Source: Luzula sylvatica (lineage: Eukaryota; Streptophyta; Magnoliopsida; Poales; Juncaceae). Taken from it: a stretch of DNA of 64,000 nt. The stretch covers positions 4,442,655 to 4,506,654 of the forward strand of contig OX326961.1 in the NCBI GenBank assembly GCA_946800325.1. The letters are read 5' to 3'. Every line of letters starts with the position of its first letter. The first letter of the stretch is position 1. The position numbers and the translations under genes are program-made. Below are positions 33,030 through 44,661 of this stretch, piece by piece. Under the pieces are notes generated by a model, which was not told the origin of the DNA, ran no database searches, and was given only the letters and a program-made list of their open reading frames with translations.

Positions 33030-34275
33030 TAAGATCTTTGATGAAATACGAGGCTTGGCTTTCATTTATGTGTTGTATGTCGGTGGCGTTATTTATTCCA
33101 TAGATTTCCTTAACGGTCGTTCCCCACATTCCGTCTTGGTCGGAGTTAATTTTCCATAACCATTTTAGTAGGAGAGCGTCGCTATGAGTTTGTAGGTCGA
33201 TCAACCCGAGACCCCCGTTGTCCTTTGGTATGCAAATTTTTTTCCAATTGACCAAACAATGGCTACCTAGACAATTTTTGTCTCCTTTCCATAAGAAATT
33301 CCTTATTATTTGATTTAATTCCTTTGTTAGCCATTTTGGTAGTCGAAAATATTGCATGAAGTAGGTCGGCACCGCATTTAGAACCGTTTTTGCCAAAACT
33401 AGGCGTCCTCCAATCGAGAGGCATTTTCCTTTCCACCCGGATAGGCGGGATTGCATTTTTTTAATTAATGGGATGAAATCAATTTTTTTTCGGTTTTTTG
33501 TAGTTGAGTGGCATTCCGAGGAAAAGTATCGGTAGCTCTTTTTTGGAGCAATCGAGGAGAGTCTCTATGGTCCCATGGAGCTCGTTTGGTATGGCAATTG
33601 GGACAAAAGCGCTTTTGTCCCAATTAATTTGCAAATCCGATACTTTTTGGAATAGGTTTAGTATATATGCGAGGATCTTAAGATTTGTTAGGTGGGTCTC
33701 GATAAAGAGGATTGTGTCATCCGCATATTGAAGTGCCCTTGGTGCCATCCTTGCGGGTGTGGTCATGAGGTGTTTAGTCTTTTCCAAGAAGACTTGTAGC
33801 GAGTCCGCCACTAGATTGAAGATCATCTACGATAGAGGATCCCCTTGTTGATCTCCTCTCTTGTGCCGAAATTTTTTCCATAGCGTGCCATTAATCTTGA
33901 CCCTCGAGGAAGCCGATAGTAGTAGGACGGCCACCCATTTGGACCAACGTTGTGGGAAATTTCGGGCTATTAGAAGTTTATTGATGTAGTCCCACGAGAT
34001 AGTGTCGAAAGCTTTGTGGAAGTCGATTTTTAGCATGATGATGGTGGGAATTTTCCTTTTGTGCGCGACGTTTAGGAGCTCTCTTGCCGAGAGGAAAACT
34101 TCTCCGATGGAACGGTTTTTTATAAAAGCCGCTTGGTCCCTATGGATAAGACGGTCCATTTTTGGTTGTGAGCGTGTGGCTTAGAGCTTTGAGATAATTT
34201 TTCCCATTGTGTTAATGACACTAATCGGCCGGTAGTCTTTCATTTGTATAGCGTCTTCTTTTTTGGGAATTAAGG
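33030..34275 (-). pseudogene. LINE ORF2, reverse-transcriptase core
   Basis: Minus-strand reading shows the non-LTR reverse-transcriptase blocks in order: 'LIPKKEDA' and 'KDYRPISVIN' near 34180-34275, 'FIKNRSIGEVFLSARELL' and 'LKIDFHKAFDTISWDYI' (34159-33990), 'RGDQQGDPLS' (about 33830), and the catalytic YADD at 33716-33727. After that come the thumb-like 'PILFLGMPL' and 'WKGKCLSIGGRLVLAKTVLNAV' style blocks (33456-33390). An in-frame TAG at 33827-33829, a stop near 34180 and a frameshift near 33470 disable it. The frame runs into the CACTA insertion on its 5' side and element A on its 3' side. Confidence 0.92.
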
Positions 34276-34569
34276 TTACACTACAACACATATGGGTTAT
34301 TGGGGCAGCCAAAAATGACCCAACAAGTTCTCAAAACCGTCCCTATAGGTTATTGGGTCGGTTGGACGACCCTGAGTAGGGGTCCCTAAAAGTGGCGATC
34401 CTGACAGGGGCGGACCGACCCTATAAGGTTATTGGGGCGGCATTTATTGGGGCGGGCCGACCCTATAATCATATCAGTCAAATAAGCAATAAAACAGCCA
34501 AGTACTGTCAGAGTTATTGGGGCAGGCCGACCCTATAGCCTTATTGGGGCTGGCCGACCCTATAAGGTG

Positions 34570-35570
34570 TAATTATTATAATTATAATTATATAATTATA
34601 ATATTATTTACTATTCATTATTATATAATTATTACATGAAATATTATATATTTATAATATTATTTATTATTATATAGATATTATTTAAATATATTTATAT
34701 AATTATATAAATACTACACATATATATACAATGACACAAATATAGAACAAAGAGAACACAAAGATACCCACACACATTACATACACACTTATATTACACA
34801 GACACATACCCACACAAATTACATACTACATAATACAACATTAACAAACATATTACACATTCACACATATAAATTAACATACAGAGATAAAATATACATG
34901 GCGTAAAGAGCGACTCAGCTTCCATACTTGCTTGCTTATCTCCTCCATTAGAGGATCCTACAAACGATAAAATATCGTATGAGAATGGTAAAACAATAAA
35001 TACTATGAAAAAACAATAATTAATACATATTAAAATATGAAAATTGATTTAATGTTCGATTATATTTACTATTTAGTCAAGATTTTTAAATGCCAAAAAT
35101 TATGAAATAATGACTAATAATATAAAAAAATATTTAAATATTAAAATCTGAATCATCCTTTATATCACAAAATTAAGAATAAATATAAATGTAGTAATAA
35201 ATAATATTGACAAAATTATTAATTAATCATGAAAAAATAATTATGTTAAAATTGTAAGAAAAAAATGTGCAATATTTAAATTGAAAAATATATTACATTA
35301 ATCATTCGAAAAATTATTTAAATATTTAAATTAACAGTGTAAAAAACTTAGGAGGATTTACATATTCGAAAAATATATTACATTAATCATTCAAAAAATT
35401 ATTTAAATTATTTAAATAATACATTAACTAATTCAAAAATAAAAATATCATATTTAAAAAATCTAAATGAGAAAAAATGATCAGAAATTTGTAAAATGAT
35501 TTTTTAAAGGGGCTAGTACTGTAATTTTAGTTAATAAGAATAAAACAAGTTTGTTTGAAGACAAAGATAT
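34570..35570. other. AT-rich interior of the CACTA element
   Basis: Low-complexity AT sequence with no coding frame. Confidence 0.6.
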
Positions 35571-35574
35571 TTAC

Positions 35575-36010
35575 CAGCATCGAAGCCTCTCTCGCGTATT
35601 ACCAGCATTGAAGCCTCTCATGGAGCCCTCGTACCAGCGCCATCGATCGTACTAGCACGGTGGTCATACCAGCGCCATTGTACCAGTGCAAGTGCTTGAA
35701 AAATAAAAAACATATAAAAAATTAAGGTTCGATCCACTATAATGATTTTATAAAATGGAAATTAAGGCTCGTACCAGCACCATCGTAGGCTCGTACCAGC
35801 GTGTTATATCGATTCTATAATTTGTGGACCGTAGTTCTCACTTCCTCTTTCCGATCCTGCTTCACATCTCGACCTGAAAAAAATAGATATAACAAGATCA
35901 TAACGATAAAAATTAACAGTAAAAAAAAACATTTTAATTACGACTGAAAAAATATATATAACAAGATCATACCAGAATCGTACCAGCTTAAAAAATAGTT
36001 TAATTAGGAG
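35575..36010. repeat. TACCAGCRCCATCG-type repeats in the CACTA interior
   Basis: The words ACCAGCATCGAAGCCTCTC, TACCAGCGCCATCG and TACCAGCGTG recur about eight times. Non-coding; the surrounding region (36010-36450) shows no gene. Confidence 0.65.
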
Positions 36011-36784
36011 CAAAAAATACCTATAATAAAAAAATACCTCGACAAAGCCTTCGATTTTGCCACGCGTAGTAGCCTCCATGCTTGGACTCGGGCTTCTTCT
36101 CACTCTTCTTTGCTTCCTGCCAATTTGTGATGCGCAAATTAAATAAATTACTTTTCTGAATAGTACTAATAAAACCCTAATAAAAAAATAATATGCACAC
36201 AAAGTGTTCGACGAAATGCTAGAGTGAAATTGAACCTTTACAAAACCTAATCGAAAAAAAATCCAGCAATTAGCTAAACTTAAACCAAAAATAGCAGTAA
36301 AATTATAGTAATTGCTTCATATATGCAAAAATTGAGAGAAATAAACAAAAAAGTCTACACATAAATTACCAGATGCAAGAGAGATCCGGAGCTGAAATCC
36401 CAACTGAAACCGCCGTCGTCCCTTCTCCATTCCTCCTCTGATGTAGCCGCTGTTGGTTCAAATTTCCTGATAGTTTGATTATTTCAAAACACTGTCAGTA
36501 CTAATGTATACATCCAGAAAAGTGCAGGATAACATAGGTACGATACGAAGATGAAGGAGGACTTGTGAAGGAAGACTTCATTGGATTACATCAAGAATCA
36601 GGACATGAAGTCTCAACATAAACAAGAAAAGAAGAACACAAGGAAGGCCATTGGAATGCATCAAGACTCAAGATGTTGAAGCCTTCCGTGAGTGGGATAC
36701 GCCACAAATAAACCATAGGTACAAACCTAGTAGAACTCAAGTAAAATCATGTTCAAAATAACAAAGAGTTCAGTCAAGCAGGAA

Positions 36785-37240
36785 GTGCGTTCTGAACGAG
36801 CTCAAAGTCCGTTCAGAATGGATTTGCTAAATATCAAAAGTGTAAAGCTTGATTAGAACCAAACGTGTCCCAGGGATGTGTGCGTTCGAACGAACAATCA
36901 TGTACGTTCGAACGGACAATTAGAATCCGTTCACACACCTTCTGAGTGCGTTGAACGGACAATCTTTCCTGTGAACGGAAATATGTCACAGGGATATGTG
37001 CGTTCGAACGACCACACATGTGCGTTCGAACGGACAACCTGGAATCCGTTCACCCACTTTTCAGTGCGTTGAACGGACTCTTGTTCTTGTGAACGCAAAA
37101 TGCTATGTATAATTGAGTCCGTTACGAACGGACATTGTCCGTTCGAACGGACCCAAGATGTACTTGCACGTTATTTTGAAACGGCTAGTGCAAAATTCAA
37201 GTGCGTTCTGAACGGACTGTATGCGTTCGAACGCACTACA
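36785..37240. repeat. Array of GCGTTCGAACGCAC-type palindromes in the LTR of C
   Basis: About sixteen palindromes or half-sites of the form G(T)(C/G)CGTT-TCGAAC-like: GTGCGTTCGAACGAAC, ACGTTCGAACGGAC, GTCCGTTCGAACGGAC, GTGCGTTGAACGGAC and GTGCGTTCTGAACGGAC occur in about 450 bases. The array sits directly upstream of the TATA box, i.e. in enhancer position. It is repeated in the 3' LTR at about 43589-44044. Confidence 0.92.
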
Positions 37241-37267
37241 AGTTTTCTGAAGGATTTCTATAGAGAG

Positions 37268-37275
37268 TATAAATA
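37268..37275 (+). promoter_or_regulatory. TATA box of the 5' LTR of C
   Basis: TATAAATA, about 30 bases after the last palindrome of the array. The same box in the 3' LTR is at 44072-44079. Confidence 0.8.
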
Positions 37276-37859
37276 GAATCCTTCATGGGTCTCTCTCTCC
37301 CACTTCATTTTTTTCAAAACATTCAAACCTAAAAAGAGAGAAACCCTAAGCTGTGATTATCTATATCCATTGATAGCTTGAGAAACCTCTTTAGATCGTT
37401 GATATACTTTCGATATTCTCCACTAATCGTATCCCACTCACGTGACCGATCACGTTGTAGCTCGATTAGTGAAAAAGTGTAATAGGCTAGTGCAACAAAG
37501 TGTAAAGAGCCTAAGCTATAGATCGATGGAAGCGTGTAAATCGATCTAGGCAAATCCTTGTAATCGAGTTGAGTTGGAATTCAATCGAAAGCCAAAAAGA
37601 GGCACAAGGCATTCCCGGAGACGTAGGTACTCGCAAATAATTGAATCGGTCAATTAAGCGAGTAAAGGGTGAGTTAAAGCTACAAAGCAACCACCCACCG
37701 AACTTCGTAAACAAACATCTTGTGTCAAAGTGTTTGTACGGTATCATCTTTATCATCTAAATTATTATTTATTCCGCACCGTAAATTAGGTTAAATCTAA
37801 ACTAAGTATAAGTTAGATTGCCAAATTTACCCCCCTCTAGGTTAGAATTAACCAACAAT

Positions 37860-37871
37860 TGGTATCAGAGC
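37860..37871 (+). other. Primer-binding site of C (initiator tRNA-Met)
   Basis: TGGTATCAGAGC, two bases after the LTR end, complementary to the 3' end of initiator tRNA-Met. It is the usual copia primer site. Confidence 0.95.
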
Positions 37872-37924
37872 AAGGTACTAACCATCTCTTTGAGTATTAG
37901 GGATAACTTGTACTTAACGATCAA

Positions 37925-40273
37925 ATGACCGAAATTAATCCTATTGTACGAAACTCATCGATAAATCCGATAAACACCGTACCCAAATCAAATATATCAA
38001 ACTCACGTGAATTAGATGGAATCAATTGGAGTTCTTGGAAGAAATGCATGCTAAATGCATTCGCTCTCCAAGGACTTGACAAGGTAGTGTTACGAGGCTT
38101 TGTCTTGGCCCAAGAGGTTGACACGGACGGAAATGTAACCTACCCCGATCAAACTAGGGAAGATAGAACTAATGACATTTACGCTCAAAACTTAATACTG
38201 AACAACGTAATTAGCTCTATCGGATCGCTAGTTGATCATTGTGAAAACTCATTTGAAATGTGGCGTATGCTCAATGAGAGATACGAGGGTACATCTCAAA
38301 TGAGAAGAACTAATATCATCGGACTTGAACAAGAATTCAACAATCTCCGAATGATTGAGGGAGAGTCCGTTGATAAAATCTGGGCAAAAATCAATGTATT
38401 AAAAACCCGATATGCCACCCAACATGCACCTCTTACCGATGATAGAATTATTGCTAGATTACTTCAAGCCATGCCCCGGAGTTGGGAATCTTTACGTGTA
38501 GCTTTAGGTACGGCGGTCGCATCACAAGATCTCACTCCCGAAGAATTGGTAAGTCAATTCCGGAACTTCGAGATTCGACTCAAGCAACTCGATGAAGAAC
38601 AAGGAATCTTCACGACAACTCCTCGATCTAAAGCCATAGCCTTTCCCGCCGTGAATGCGAGCAACGAGGACAATGAGATGGACGACCTCACTTTGCGACT
38701 CCTAGAATGGCAAAGGGATGAAAAGCGATTTAACGAGAATCGAAAACAAAAGGGACTAAAACCTCATTGCTTTTGGTGCAAGAAGTTTGGACATATGATG
38801 GAGTCGTGTTGGACGCTCCATCCTGAAAATTCTCGGTGGAATAAAAAGGATGACGATCACAAGGATCGAGATAGACGAGAACCTCGATATGAAAGAAGAT
38901 ATGAGGACAAGGGCCGAGATGATCGCCAAAAATACAAAGGTAAAGATCATAAAAAGAAAAAAGCATATAAAGCTCATGTAAATTCCAGGTGGGGAGAAAC
39001 GGATGGATCAAGCACATCATCTGAATCGGATGGTCCATCAAACCGACACCCCGCAAACCTTGCACTTATGGTAAGGATCGATTCTCCACCAATGAGCGCA
39101 GTGGAAGCTGCAATCAGATCTCTTCGAATTAAACGAGGGTTAACCACTACACCTCGCACTCCCACACGTATAGACGAAGAACCATCTACTCCAAGCTCAA
39201 CACATGACCAAGGTCATGAGGTACGTATCAACTCTATAACTAACGTAGAATCATTACATCATCCTGAGTTTTCTCCCGCATTCAAATTAGAACTCGAGTC
39301 GTGTGACGAGTTTCTAAAAGATGAAGGAAACTTTCAACAAATAGAGAGTAAACTTGAGAGCTCAACATAAACTCTCAAGGATAAGGTAGCTTCTCTTGAA
39401 CTATCTATTTTGGCATATAAATCTCAACTAAAAGAATTTAAAGGGTTTTCAAAATGTGAATGTCAAACCCTTAAAGGTGAGATGTCTCATTTAAAAGTCG
39501 AACTTCAAAATTGTAAAGTTGAAAATGAGTCTTTGAAGAAGGCTTGTGCCACTATTGCATTAAGTCCTCCTTCATTGGATGATATCTTGAAATCGTCATT
39601 AATGGGACAAAAGCCCAATGACAAATCCGGTTTAGGATACAAGAAAAATAACGGTAATAAACCCGATTTTTCCATATCTAAAAATCAAAAATTCAAATGG
39701 GAGAACAATAAAATGGATAGTCACGGAAATGCTTTCATGTATCGTGACTACAACAAAGGTAAAAATGTGAAAACGGAACAAGCTAAACGTGTTAATCATA
39801 ATTATAGGAACAATCATTTCACACAAAATTCACCACCTAGACATAACAATTTGGGAAGAACCGATTGTTTATTCAAAAGGGGACCAAATGGGTATTTCTA
39901 CGAAGTGACCAACTACACCGACGCTTCATATCAAAAAGGGTCTCCCAAACATTACACAAACACACAAAAACAATTTCAACAAAATCAACTTAAACCAAGC
40001 AAATTTCAATCCAACAACATTCATCATATGCCAAAATCGATAACTTCTCAGAAAAGTAAACCAACTCATCTCTCTAATTATTTTGTGAAAAGTTCCATAT
40101 CCACAAATAAGCCCACCGTAGCATTTTGTAACTATTGTTGCAAAATTGGTCATATCTCAAACGGTTGTGATCTTCGCAATCCAAAATTAACGTCAAACTC
40201 AATATGGATGCGTAAAGATCGTCACTCGATGGGTCCCTCTACGTCTCTCGGTATAGGACCTCCTAGGGCTTAA
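37925..40273 (+). pseudogene. Copia-type Gag with one in-frame stop
   Basis: One reading frame of 783 codons, interrupted once by TAA at 39368-39370. The first half (481 residues) has a Gag domain of the UBN2/copia type (about residues 30-240: 'INWSSWKKCML', 'EMWRMLNERYEGTS', 'AMPRSWESLRVALG') and a CCHC zinc knuckle at 282-295 (CFWCKKFGHMMESC). After the stop the frame stays open for 301 codons (readable from 39371) and ends with a second CCHC knuckle at codons 735-748 (CNYCCKIGHISNGC) and a basic tail. In intact copia polyproteins a protease would follow such a tail. Here the frame ends in TAA at 40273, and no pol is present. The stop may be a mutation or a programmed division of Gag. The ATG is 54 bases after the primer site. 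Confidence 0.88.
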
Positions 40274-40483
40274 GCCCTAACTTGAAACACTATACTCCTT
40301 AGTATATCACACACATTAAGCCAAATATGTAAGGGGAGTATAGGAAATGGGCTAAATTAAATTCTAGCCAAATCGGTCGAGTCTCATGTAGCTACATCAC
40401 AAGTGTTAATAGAGGAGTACATTAGAACACATGTCTCGGTAAATAAATCACGATTTCAGTCAAGTGATCACATCTCAGGAACC

Positions 40484-41017
40484 AGTCCGTTTGAACGAAA
40501 AACATGTGTGTTTGGAACGAACAAATGCGTCACCAAATACCCTCTGAACAGCCTCAAGTCCGGTCGAACGGACTAAAATGCGTTCGAAACGGACAACTGA
40601 ACTATAAGATCCGAAGTCACAGTTAAATTATGGCGCCATCAAATTTTCCTACCAGGATTAAGTGCGTTCGAACGTACAACTGAATGCGTTCCGAACGGAA
40701 AAATGAATTATAGGATTATGGCGCCGGATCATACTTTGGCGCTGACTCTTAGTGTCAACAGTGTTCAGTGCGTTCGAACGAACAACTAATGCGTTCGAAC
40801 GCACATGCCTCATTCAGCGAACCTACTTCAAACCCTTACACTCGCGCCGTTTCATATTCTGGCGCCTCTTCTCAGTTGTGTGTGCGTTCTAACGCACATG
40901 GGAGTCCGTTCGAACGAACTTAACAACTTTCCAGATACAACTTAAAAACCCAAAATAGCGCCTTTTCTCAGACATGAATGCGTTCCAACGCACTTGAGAA
41001 GTCCGTTCGAACGGACT
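40484..41017. repeat. Palindrome array in the interior of C
   Basis: At least twelve elements of the same family as in the LTR (for example GTGCGTTCGAACGTAC, GCGTTCGAACGCAC, GTCCGTTCGAACGGAC, GTGCGTTCTAACGCAC), spaced by 15-70 bases, between the Gag frame and the second ORF. Two more occur at 42933-42976, after the second ORF. So the coding part of ORF2 is bracketed by these motifs. Confidence 0.9.
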
Positions 41018-41215
41018 CGTCGTATTCTCTGCCTATCAGCATGCAACCGACCCTAATCAATGGACACGATGATGTAGATCTCCTCACGAAAAGACTTGAA
41101 GGGACACGATCTCATCTTCACTCAATATCTTCTTCATTCTCTTCCTAAAAACCTATTTTCTAACTCTATCTCTCACCAAAATCCTTACTCTCCTTCTCCA
41201 TAAAGAATCACCACC

Positions 41216-42706
41216 ATGAATGCCGCTAAGATCTTGCTTGCTAGGGGGGATTCGAAGGGAAAGAAGAAGGAAGGGGAGAGCTCCAACAATCAACCAAGGC
41301 CGAGAGCTCCACCTCCACAGAAGAAGGCGGCTAAGAAGCCTAGGAGGCAAGAAATCTTGAAAGCAGACTATGATTTCAAAAATATAAACAATGAACATCT
41401 CTTTCGAAATCCGGAGGCCGGAACTCTCTTCAACGACGTGGTGGCAAGGAGATCCATCGCGAAATGCTACTACTACGAGTTTCCACCAAATATTCCTCAT
41501 CTTTTCGACAAGATTGAGGCAATCGAGAGAAGATGGGGATTCACAAATCTTGCGTGTCTTAAAGAGCCGTTCTACGAAGTCATCACTCGATTGTTCTATG
41601 CCAACGCCGTATTCAACCATGCTCTAGAGAAGATAACCTCCTATATCCTCGGTGAACAAGTTGAGATCTCGGTTGAAAATCTGTGCGAGTTGCTAGGTCT
41701 CAAGGATGATGGAGAGAAGATCTACAACGCACGCAAGGGAAGACTCGAAGCCACCATTATCGAACCAATGAAGAAGGTGGTTACAAATCGATACCAGTCA
41801 CAAGAATCGGCATCGCACTTGGCAGCTCCTGAGAAATTCGTTTGGGAAATCGGTAATAATATTCTTACTCCTGTCGCAAAATTGAAGGCAAATTTAGAAA
41901 ATAGAAATATTATGCTATTGTATCGTATGTGGTACAATGATGAACTACCCGTCCATGTGCCTTATCTCATACTAAGTCATATGGAAAGCGTCCTGAGCCA
42001 AAGAAATGCCTCGTTACCTTACGGAACGTTGATTGCCCGGATGTTGGAACTCCAAGGAGTTTCAATCCCGGAGAACGATTGGGACTTCCGATCGGAACAG
42101 CCAACAAATCTCGCATCTAAAGCAAACCTTCAACGTCTTGGATATCGGTATTCATCGAACGTACAAGGTTGGGTTATCAGTCCCTCTAAAGATGCGGCAG
42201 CGTTCCACCTTCCTCGCAATCCTACCCGGTGGCTGGAGGGTGACACCCAAACCGAGGAAGAGGCAAACGCCGACCCCGCCTATACTGACCAAAGCGGTGA
42301 AGCACCGGATCGAAAACGTAAGAAGAAGGAGGGTGCAGAAAGCTCTAACGCCCCTTCAGAACACGACGAAAGGAGATTTGCTTATATGAAGGCGTTATTC
42401 GAGGAGATGGATGAGCGGGTTGAACAACATGGACGAATAATGCGAGACGCATTTCGTGAGGACCTGCATGCTTCCGAGACCAGGATGATCGAGAACGTGG
42501 GTCGTCAATTTTCCGACCTCTATGTTCACCTTGGAAATCGCTTCGGGCCGTACACGGCACCCCAAGACCGAGTCCCGCGTACCTCTCCCCATAATACAAC
42601 CGAGCATCCGTCGGACTCCAACTCGGGACAATTCAATACCGACGCCTTCTTCGCAGCTGATCCGAGCGCCCAACCCGAACAGAATCCTTACACCGGCCCC
42701 AATTAG
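41216..42706 (+). CDS. Second ORF of element C, 'putative plant transposon protein' type
   Basis: 496 residues, uninterrupted, starting ACCATGAAT. The N-terminus (about 16-48) is Lys/Arg/Pro-rich and could be a nuclear localisation signal. A well-structured domain follows (about 55-330: 'KCYYYEFPPNI', 'ERRWGFTNLACLKEPFYEV', 'FYANAVFNHALEKITSYILG', 'ISVENLCELLGL', 'PVHVPYLILSHM'). It resembles the domain found in many uncharacterised plant transposon-associated proteins. A basic patch (RKRKKK, about 362-367), a predicted helical or coiled-coil part (about 375-440) and a Ser/Pro/Asn-rich tail complete it. It has no protease, integrase or polymerase motif and is separated from Gag by a palindrome array. 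Its role is unknown. DNA binding to the surrounding palindromes is only my inference. The intact frame, next to an interrupted Gag, suggests selection or youth. Confidence 0.8.
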   Translation: MNAAKILLARGDSKGKKKEGESSNNQPRPRAPPPQKKAAKKPRRQEILKADYDFKNINNEHLFRNPEAGTLFNDVVARRSIAKCYYYEFPPNIPHLFDKIEAIERRWGFTNLACLKEPFYEVITRLFYANAVFNHALEKITSYILGEQVEISVENLCELLGLKDDGEKIYNARKGRLEATIIEPMKKVVTNRYQSQESASHLAAPEKFVWEIGNNILTPVAKLKANLENRNIMLLYRMWYNDELPVHVPYLILSHMESVLSQRNASLPYGTLIARMLELQGVSIPENDWDFRSEQPTNLASKANLQRLGYRYSSNVQGWVISPSKDAAAFHLPRNPTRWLEGDTQTEEEANADPAYTDQSGEAPDRKRKKKEGAESSNAPSEHDERRFAYMKALFEEMDERVEQHGRIMRDAFREDLHASETRMIENVGRQFSDLYVHLGNRFGPYTAPQDRVPRTSPHNTTEHPSDSNSGQFNTDAFFAADPSAQPEQNPYTGPN

Positions 42707-43241
42707 ATGTGATCGCCGGAGATGTCAAAAGTTTAATGAGTATGTGTTATGATCTAGGTGTCATGGTGTGAGTCTTGTTTGTGAACAATTGATTTGTGTA
42801 TTGTTATGTGTGTGTGTGTATCGGCATGTGTCATGCCTTGAACTGAGTAGATTTGATTTAGTGTCAGTCTTAGTGTTTCCAACTGTTGCATCTATTTTGG
42901 ATTTTCATTTTTATAACCTATCAGTCCAGAAGCAAGTGCGTTCGAACGCATTACTTTTTCCGTTCGGAACGCACACACAAAAACTGTTATATTTTCTTAA
43001 AAATCTGCTAAATTTTGAAAAGATTGTCATCATTCAAAACAAAAGAATTTGATCATATTTACGAGCTCATACATTCATCAATTCATTCTTTGAGGGGGAG
43101 CTCGCATTTAGGGGGAGCCTTCCGTTGTTGAAGTCTCCTTGGCCCTTTTGATCTCTTTCAAAATGGGGGAGAAACAATCGTACGGAAAGTTCTCAACTAA
43201 ATGGTGAAACTCTCCAAATCGACAGTGTTTTGAAATTAATC

Positions 43242-43252
43242 AAAAGGGGGAG
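43242..43252 (+). other. Polypurine tract of C
   Basis: AAAAGGGGGAG lies two bases before the 3' LTR (TGTTGG at 43255). Similar 'GGGGGAG' runs occur further upstream (43090-43175). Confidence 0.85.
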
Positions 43253-43254
43253 TT

Positions 43255-44661
43255 TGTTGGTTCAAATTTCCTGATAGTTTGATTATTTCAAAACACTGTC
43301 AGTACTAATGTATACATCCAGAAAAGTGCAGGATAACATAGGTACGATACGAAGATGAAGGAGGACTTGTGAAGGAAGACTTCATTGGATTACATCAAGA
43401 ATCAGGACATGAAGTCTCAACATAAACAAGAAAAGAAGAACACAAGGAAGGCCATTGGAATGCATCAAGACTCAAGATGTTGAAGCCTTCCGTGAGTGGG
43501 ATACGCCACAAATAAACCATAGGTACAAACCTAGTAGAACTCAAGTAAAATCATGTTCAAAATAACAAAGAGTTCAGTCAAGCAGGAAGTGCGTTCTGAA
43601 CGAACTCAAAGTCCGTTCAGAACGGATTTGCTAAATATCAAAAGTGTAAAGCTTGATTAGAACCAAACGTGTCCCAGGGATGTGTGCGTTCGAACGAACA
43701 ATCATGTACGTTCGAACGGACAATTAGAATCCGTTCACACACCTTCTGAGTGCGTTGAACGGACAATCTTTCCTGTGAACGGAAATATGTCACAGGGATA
43801 TGTGCGTTCGAACGACCACACATGTGCGTTCGAACGGACAACCTGGAATCCGTTCACCCACTTTTCAGTGCGTTGAACGGACTCTTGTTCCTGTGAACGC
43901 AAAATGCTATGTATAATTGAGTCCGTTACGAACGGACATTGTCCGTTCGAACGGACCCAAGATGTACTGGCACGTTATTTTGAAGCGGCTAGTGCAAACT
44001 TCAAGTGCGTTCTGAACGGACTGTATGCGTTCGAACGCACTACAAGTTTTCTGAAGGATTTCTATAGAGAGTATAAATAGAATCCTTCATGGGTCTCTCT
44101 CTCCCACTTCATTTTTTTCAAAACATTCAAACCTAAAAAGAGAGAAACCCTAAGCTGTGATTATCTATATCCATTGATAGCTTGAGAAACCTCTTTAGAT
44201 CGTTGATCTACTTTCGATATTCTCCACTAATCGTATCCCACTCACGTGACCGATCACGTTGTAGCTCGATTAGTGAAAAAGTGTAATAGGCTAGTGCAAC
44301 AAAGTGTAAAGAGCCTAAGCTATAGATCGATAGAAGCGTGTAAATCGATCTAGGCAAATCCTTGTAATCGAGTTGAGTTGGAATTCAATCGAAAGCCAAA
44401 AAGAGGCACAAGGCATTCCCGGAGACGTAGGTACTCGCAAATAATTGAATCGGTCAATTAAGCGAGTAAAGGGTGAGTTAAAGCTACAAAGCAACCACCC
44501 ACCGAACTTCGTAAACAAACATCTTGTGTCAAAGTGTTTGTACGATATCATCTTTATCATCTAAATTATTATTTATTCCGCACCGTAAATTAGGTTAAAT
44601 CTAAACTAAGTATAAGTTAGATTGCCAAATTTACCCCCCTCTAGGTTAAAATTAACCAACA
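43255..44661 (+). repeat. 3' LTR of element C
   Basis: 1407 bp, same length as the 5' LTR. Single-base differences are spread thinly (for example in the palindrome array and near the 3' end). It is followed by the TSD GCCGC at 44662-44666. Confidence 0.95.

Larger units (their letters stand above)
36451..37857 (+). repeat. 5' LTR of element C
   Basis: Starts TGTTGGTTCAAATTTCC and ends AATTAACCAACA, with inverted ends TGTTGGTT/AACCAACA. The U3 part holds a palindrome array (36785-37240), followed by a TATA box at 37268-37275 and a transcribed part beginning with a CT-rich stretch. Confidence 0.95.
36451..44661 (+). mobile_element. Non-autonomous LTR retrotransposon C, inserted in the CACTA element
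   Basis: 8211 bp with two 1407-bp LTRs, target duplication GCCGC (36446-36450 and 44662-44666), initiator tRNA-Met primer site and polypurine tract. It encodes a copia-type Gag (37925-40273, with one stop) and a second protein (41216-42706), but no protease, integrase, reverse transcriptase or RNase H, so it depends on a helper. The LTRs differ at roughly ten positions by eye (under 1%), a recent insertion and the youngest layer of this nest. Confidence 0.95.

Noticed and set aside
36878..37072. Open frames on both strands in the C LTRs (also 43682-43876)
   Set aside because: The palindromic motif array lacks stop codons by composition. Identical in both LTRs, no known domain.
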